DNA of 7,173 nt. It comes from Rhodospirillales bacterium Alpha_05 (GTDB taxonomy: Bacteria > Pseudomonadota > Alphaproteobacteria > Rhodospirillales > Rhodospirillaceae). Positions 5,228-7,173 of the stretch are shown here, piece after piece. The stretch lies in NCBI GenBank assembly GCA_001603335.1, contig LUYR01000266.1:1-7173 (forward strand). Direction: 5' to 3'. The position numbers and the translations under genes are program-made. Every line of letters starts with the position of its first letter. The first letter of the stretch is position 1. The notes beneath the pieces were generated by a model that was not told where the DNA came from, did not search any database, and saw only the letters and a list, made by a program, of their open reading frames with translations.

Positions 5228-6868
5228 TCAGGTGATGACGTCGGGGGCCTTGCGTCCGGTGCGGGCCTCGACGCCTGAGATCGCGCGGGCGGTGGCGATC
5301 AGCCCCGCGAGCACGGCCTGGGTGTCCGCATGCTGATGCTCCGGACGCGGCTCGTAGTGCTCCAGATACACCCGTAACGTCGCGCCGCTGGTGCCGGTTC
5401 CCGAAAGCCGGAAGACGACGCGCGCGCCGTCGTCGAAGCCGATGCGCACGCCCTGGCCGGTGGTGTGCTCGCCGTTCACCGGATCGGTGTAGGCGAAATC
5501 GTCGAACAGGGTGACGGTGCGGCCGTCGAAGCTCTTGCCGATGAGGTCGGCGGCGCGGAGATCGGCCATCAGCTGCGCGGCAGCGGCGGAATCGACGCCC
5601 TCGTAGTCGTGGCGCGAGTAGTAGTCGCGGCCGTATTCGGCCCAGTGCTCGGCGAGCAGCTGCGCCACCGGCTTGTTGGTCTTGGCGAGGATGTTGAGCC
5701 AGTAGAGCACCGCCCACAGGCCGTCCTTCTCGCGCACGTGGTCGGAGCCGGTGCCGAAGCTCTCCTCGCCGCAGAACACCACCTTGCCGGCGTCGAGGAG
5801 GTTGCCGAAGAACTTCCAGCCGGTTGGGGTTTCGAACGCGGCGACGCCGAGCTTTTCCGCCACCCGGTCGGCGGCGCGCGAGGTCGGCATCGAACGCGCG
5901 ATGCCGGTGAGGCGTCCGGCGTAGCCCGGCACGCAGTCGGCGTGCGCGGCGATCAGGGCGAGGCTGTCCGACGGGGTGACGAAGCAGTTGGCGCCGACGA
6001 TCATGTTGCGGTCGCCGTCGCCGTCCGAGGCCGCGCCGAAGTCGAGGGGCGTCTTGCCGCGGGTCTTCGCCACCAGTTCGGCGGCATGCACGAGGTTGGG
6101 GTCGGGGTGGTGGCCGCCGAAGTCGGGCAGCGGCACCGCGTTGACCACCGTGCCCTTGGGCGCGCCGAGGCGGTCTTCGAGGATCGCCTTGGCGTAGGGG
6201 CCGGTGATCGCGTGCATCGCGTCGAAGCACATCTTGAAGCTACCCGCGCGCAGCAGCGCACCGATCGCGTCGAAGTCGAACAGGCTTTCCATCAGCTGGG
6301 CGTAGTCGGCGACCGGGTCGACGATCTCGATCGCCATGCCGCCGAGGCTCTGGGGCCCGAGGATGGAGAGGTCGCAATCCGGCGCTTCGACGATGCGGTA
6401 CTGGTCGATGCGGCGGCTGTTGGCGTAGATCGCCTCGGTGAGGCTCTCGGGCGCGGGGCCGCCGTTGCCGATGTTGTACTTGATGCCGAAGTCGCCGTCC
6501 GGTCCGCCGGGGTTGTGGCTGGCGGAGAGGACGAAGCCGCCGTAGGCCTTGTGCTTGCGGATCAGGTTGGACACCGCCGGGGTCGAGAGCAAGCCGTTCT
6601 GCCCGACGAGGAGCTTGCCGACGCCGTTGGCGCAGGCCATGCGCAGGATCACCTGGATCGCCTCGGCGTTGAAGAACCGGCCGTCGCCGCCGACCACCAG
6701 GGTCTTGCCCGCGACGTCGGGCAGGGCGTCGAACACCGACTGCACGAAGTTCTCGAGGTAGTGGGGTTGCTGGAACACCGGCACCGCCTTGCGCAGTCCC
6801 GAGGTGCCGGGTTTCTGGTCGTCGAACGGAGCGGTCGAGACGACCGTAGCAACACGGTTGTCATGCAT
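5228..6868 (-). CDS. pgm: Phosphoglucomutase, alpha-D-glucose phosphate specific
   Basis: Pgm interconverts glucose-1-phosphate and glucose-6-phosphate through a phosphoserine enzyme and glucose-1,6-bisphosphate, feeding glucose-1-P to ADP-glucose synthesis and recovering it during glycogen breakdown. From ATG 6868 the product is 546 residues, the usual family length. Visible are PGTSGLRK (20-27), the active-site loop SASHNPGG (115-122) with phosphoserine Ser117, the metal loop DGDGDR (282-287), TPTGWKFFGN (347-356), the sugar-binding loop GEESFGTGSDH (367-377) and the C-terminal phosphate-binding loop RLSGTGTSGATLR (487-499). All four phosphohexomutase domains are therefore represented and no key residue is missing. 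The frame extends upstream to ATG 6883 and TTG 6892, but only ATG 6868 has a well-placed GGAGG. A plausible promoter lies upstream and a strong terminator downstream, so it may be monocistronic although all neighbours are co-directional. The loop types fit the Pgm group rather than phosphomannomutase or phosphoglucosamine mutase. Confidence 0.96.
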   Translation of the reverse strand: MHDNRVATVVSTAPFDDQKPGTSGLRKAVPVFQQPHYLENFVQSVFDALPDVAGKTLVVGGDGRFFNAEAIQVILRMACANGVGKLLVGQNGLLSTPAVSNLIRKHKAYGGFVLSASHNPGGPDGDFGIKYNIGNGGPAPESLTEAIYANSRRIDQYRIVEAPDCDLSILGPQSLGGMAIEIVDPVADYAQLMESLFDFDAIGALLRAGSFKMCFDAMHAITGPYAKAILEDRLGAPKGTVVNAVPLPDFGGHHPDPNLVHAAELVAKTRGKTPLDFGAASDGDGDRNMIVGANCFVTPSDSLALIAAHADCVPGYAGRLTGIARSMPTSRAADRVAEKLGVAAFETPTGWKFFGNLLDAGKVVFCGEESFGTGSDHVREKDGLWAVLYWLNILAKTNKPVAQLLAEHWAEYGRDYYSRHDYEGVDSAAAAQLMADLRAADLIGKSFDGRTVTLFDDFAYTDPVNGEHTTGQGVRIGFDDGARVVFRLSGTGTSGATLRVYLEHYEPRPEHQHADTQAVLAGLIATARAISGVEARTGRKAPDVIT

Positions 6869-6876
6869 CGAAGAAG

Positions 6877-6881
6877 CCTCC
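6877..6881 (-). promoter_or_regulatory. Ribosome binding site of pgm, decides ATG 6868
   Basis: GGAGG on the minus strand is 8 bases upstream of ATG 6868. The alternative starts ATG 6883 and TTG 6892 have no comparable purine run in front of them. Confidence 0.75.
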
Positions 6882-6914
6882 ATGGCAGGCAAATCGGAGC
6901 GGAATTTGTTAGTC

Positions 6915-6943
6915 AGAATAGGCGATCGCGCGGCGCGCGTCTA
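6915..6943 (-). promoter_or_regulatory. Candidate sigma70-type promoter of pgm
   Basis: On the minus strand TAGACG (6938-6943) is followed after exactly 17 bases by TATTCT (6915-6920); each hexamer matches the TTGACA / TATAAT consensus at 4 of 6 positions. It lies in the 82-base gap after the flavoprotein stop, and the predicted start of transcription near 6908 would leave a leader of about 40 bases. The A/T-rich bases just downstream (6901-6920) stand out from the very GC-rich surroundings. Computational pattern only. Confidence 0.4.
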
Positions 6944-6950
6944 TCGCGTG

Positions 6951-7173
6951 CTACCCGATCGGGGAGGTGGAAAAGCGCGCCGCCGCCGCACCCGCCGCGC
7001 GTCCGAGGGCGAGGCAGCCGGTGAGGAGGTAGCCGCCGGTGGGGGCCTCCCAGTCGAGCATTTCGCCGGCGCAGAACACCCCCGGCAGAGTCTTGAGCAT
7101 CAGGGTGTCGTCGACGCCGTCCCAGGTGACGCCGCCCGCCGCGCTGATCGCTTCGTCGAGCGGCCGGGGGCGG
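6951..7173 (-). CDS. NAD(P)/FAD-dependent flavoprotein, HI0933 / TIGR03862 type, C-terminal part only
   Basis: Only the last 73 codons are present; the gene enters from the right edge and ends at TAG 6951-6953. The product contains RPLDEAISAAGGVTW near its start, then LMLKTLPGVFCAGEMLD and WEAPTGGYLLTGC, followed by an Ala/Gly-rich LGRAAGAAAA. This is the hallmark C-terminal end of the HI0933/BaiN-like flavoproteins, in particular the PP_4765-like group (TIGR03862): the GVFCAGE segment and the GGY(L/N)L segment form the last part of the FAD-binding fold. Full-length members are about 400 residues. The substrate of this subgroup is not established. The Rossmann-type N-terminus (GxGxxG) is outside the window. 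It is co-directional with pgm and 82 bases upstream of it. There is no visible terminator between them, so readthrough into pgm is possible, although the metabolic roles appear unrelated. Confidence 0.85.
   Translation of the reverse strand, partial: RPRPLDEAISAAGGVTWDGVDDTLMLKTLPGVFCAGEMLDWEAPTGGYLLTGCLALGRAAGAAAARFSTSPIG

Noticed and set aside
65..5278. A 1737-residue plus-strand open frame
   Set aside because: It is codon-aligned antisense to malQ, glgX, glgB and the end of pgm, all with unmistakable catalytic motifs. Its product is low-complexity Val/Ala/Arg/Glu-rich sequence with no recognisable domain, and its openness follows from the absence of TTA, CTA and TCA sense codons.
6869..6892. 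TTG 6892 or ATG 6883 as the pgm start
   Set aside because: Neither has a Shine-Dalgarno, whereas ATG 6868 has GGAGG at 8 bases and gives the usual 546-residue length.
6921..6930. GCGATCGC palindrome upstream of pgm
   Set aside because: It is a single octamer of pure GC-type sequence inside the promoter spacer. Chance is likely in this composition and no second copy was noted nearby.
5465..7024. A 519-residue plus-strand open frame
   Set aside because: It is the same type of codon-aligned shadow over pgm; its composition is biased and no domain is recognisable.

Overview
The window is a compact, GC-rich stretch of bacterial glycogen / alpha-glucan metabolism in which every supportable gene lies on the minus strand. 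From right to left in transcription order it holds: the C-terminal end of an HI0933/TIGR03862-type flavoprotein, a complete alpha-D-glucose phosphoglucomutase (pgm), a small DUF2934 protein with a Lys/Ala/Pro repeat tail, the 1,4-alpha-glucan branching enzyme (glgB), the glycogen debranching enzyme (glgX), and the N-terminus of a 4-alpha-glucanotransferase (malQ) that runs off the left edge. The extreme G/C preference at third codon positions, the gene set and the protein flavour suggest an alphaproteobacterium, perhaps of the Rhodospirillales. That placement is inferred from general resemblance and was not tested.

Region by region: 6951-7173 is the flavoprotein tail. An 82-base gap (6869-6950) follows, carrying a plausible sigma70-type promoter and a good Shine-Dalgarno for pgm (5228-6868). 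The 152-base gap after pgm contains a strong intrinsic terminator (about 5157-5193), so pgm is probably its own transcription unit or is only partly read through. The DUF2934 gene (4827-5075) follows, then a 145-base gap with a 21-base imperfect inverted repeat (4750-4770). After that come glgB (2447-4681), glgX (251-2443) and malQ (from 247 leftward), packed as a translationally coupled set. Each junction is a stop codon, one sense codon and the next start, with the ribosome binding site inside the end of the upstream gene.

Functionally the enzymes connect: Pgm interconverts glucose-6-P and glucose-1-P, the precursor for ADP-glucose; GlgB introduces alpha-1,6 branches; GlgX trims branches, typically after phosphorylase; MalQ redistributes the released malto-oligosaccharides. 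ADP-glucose pyrophosphorylase (glgC), glycogen synthase (glgA) and phosphorylase (glgP) are not in the window.

I did not find a new system. The least explained items are the DUF2934/AKPK-tail protein in the middle of the cluster, the inverted repeat ahead of glgB, and the uniform in-frame stop-codon-start junctions linking glgB, glgX and malQ. Several starts were set by ribosome binding sites rather than by the longest frame: TTG for malQ, ATG 4681 for glgB and ATG 6868 for pgm. No RNA genes, mobile elements or CRISPR arrays are visible, and no gene-free stretch exceeds 300 bases.
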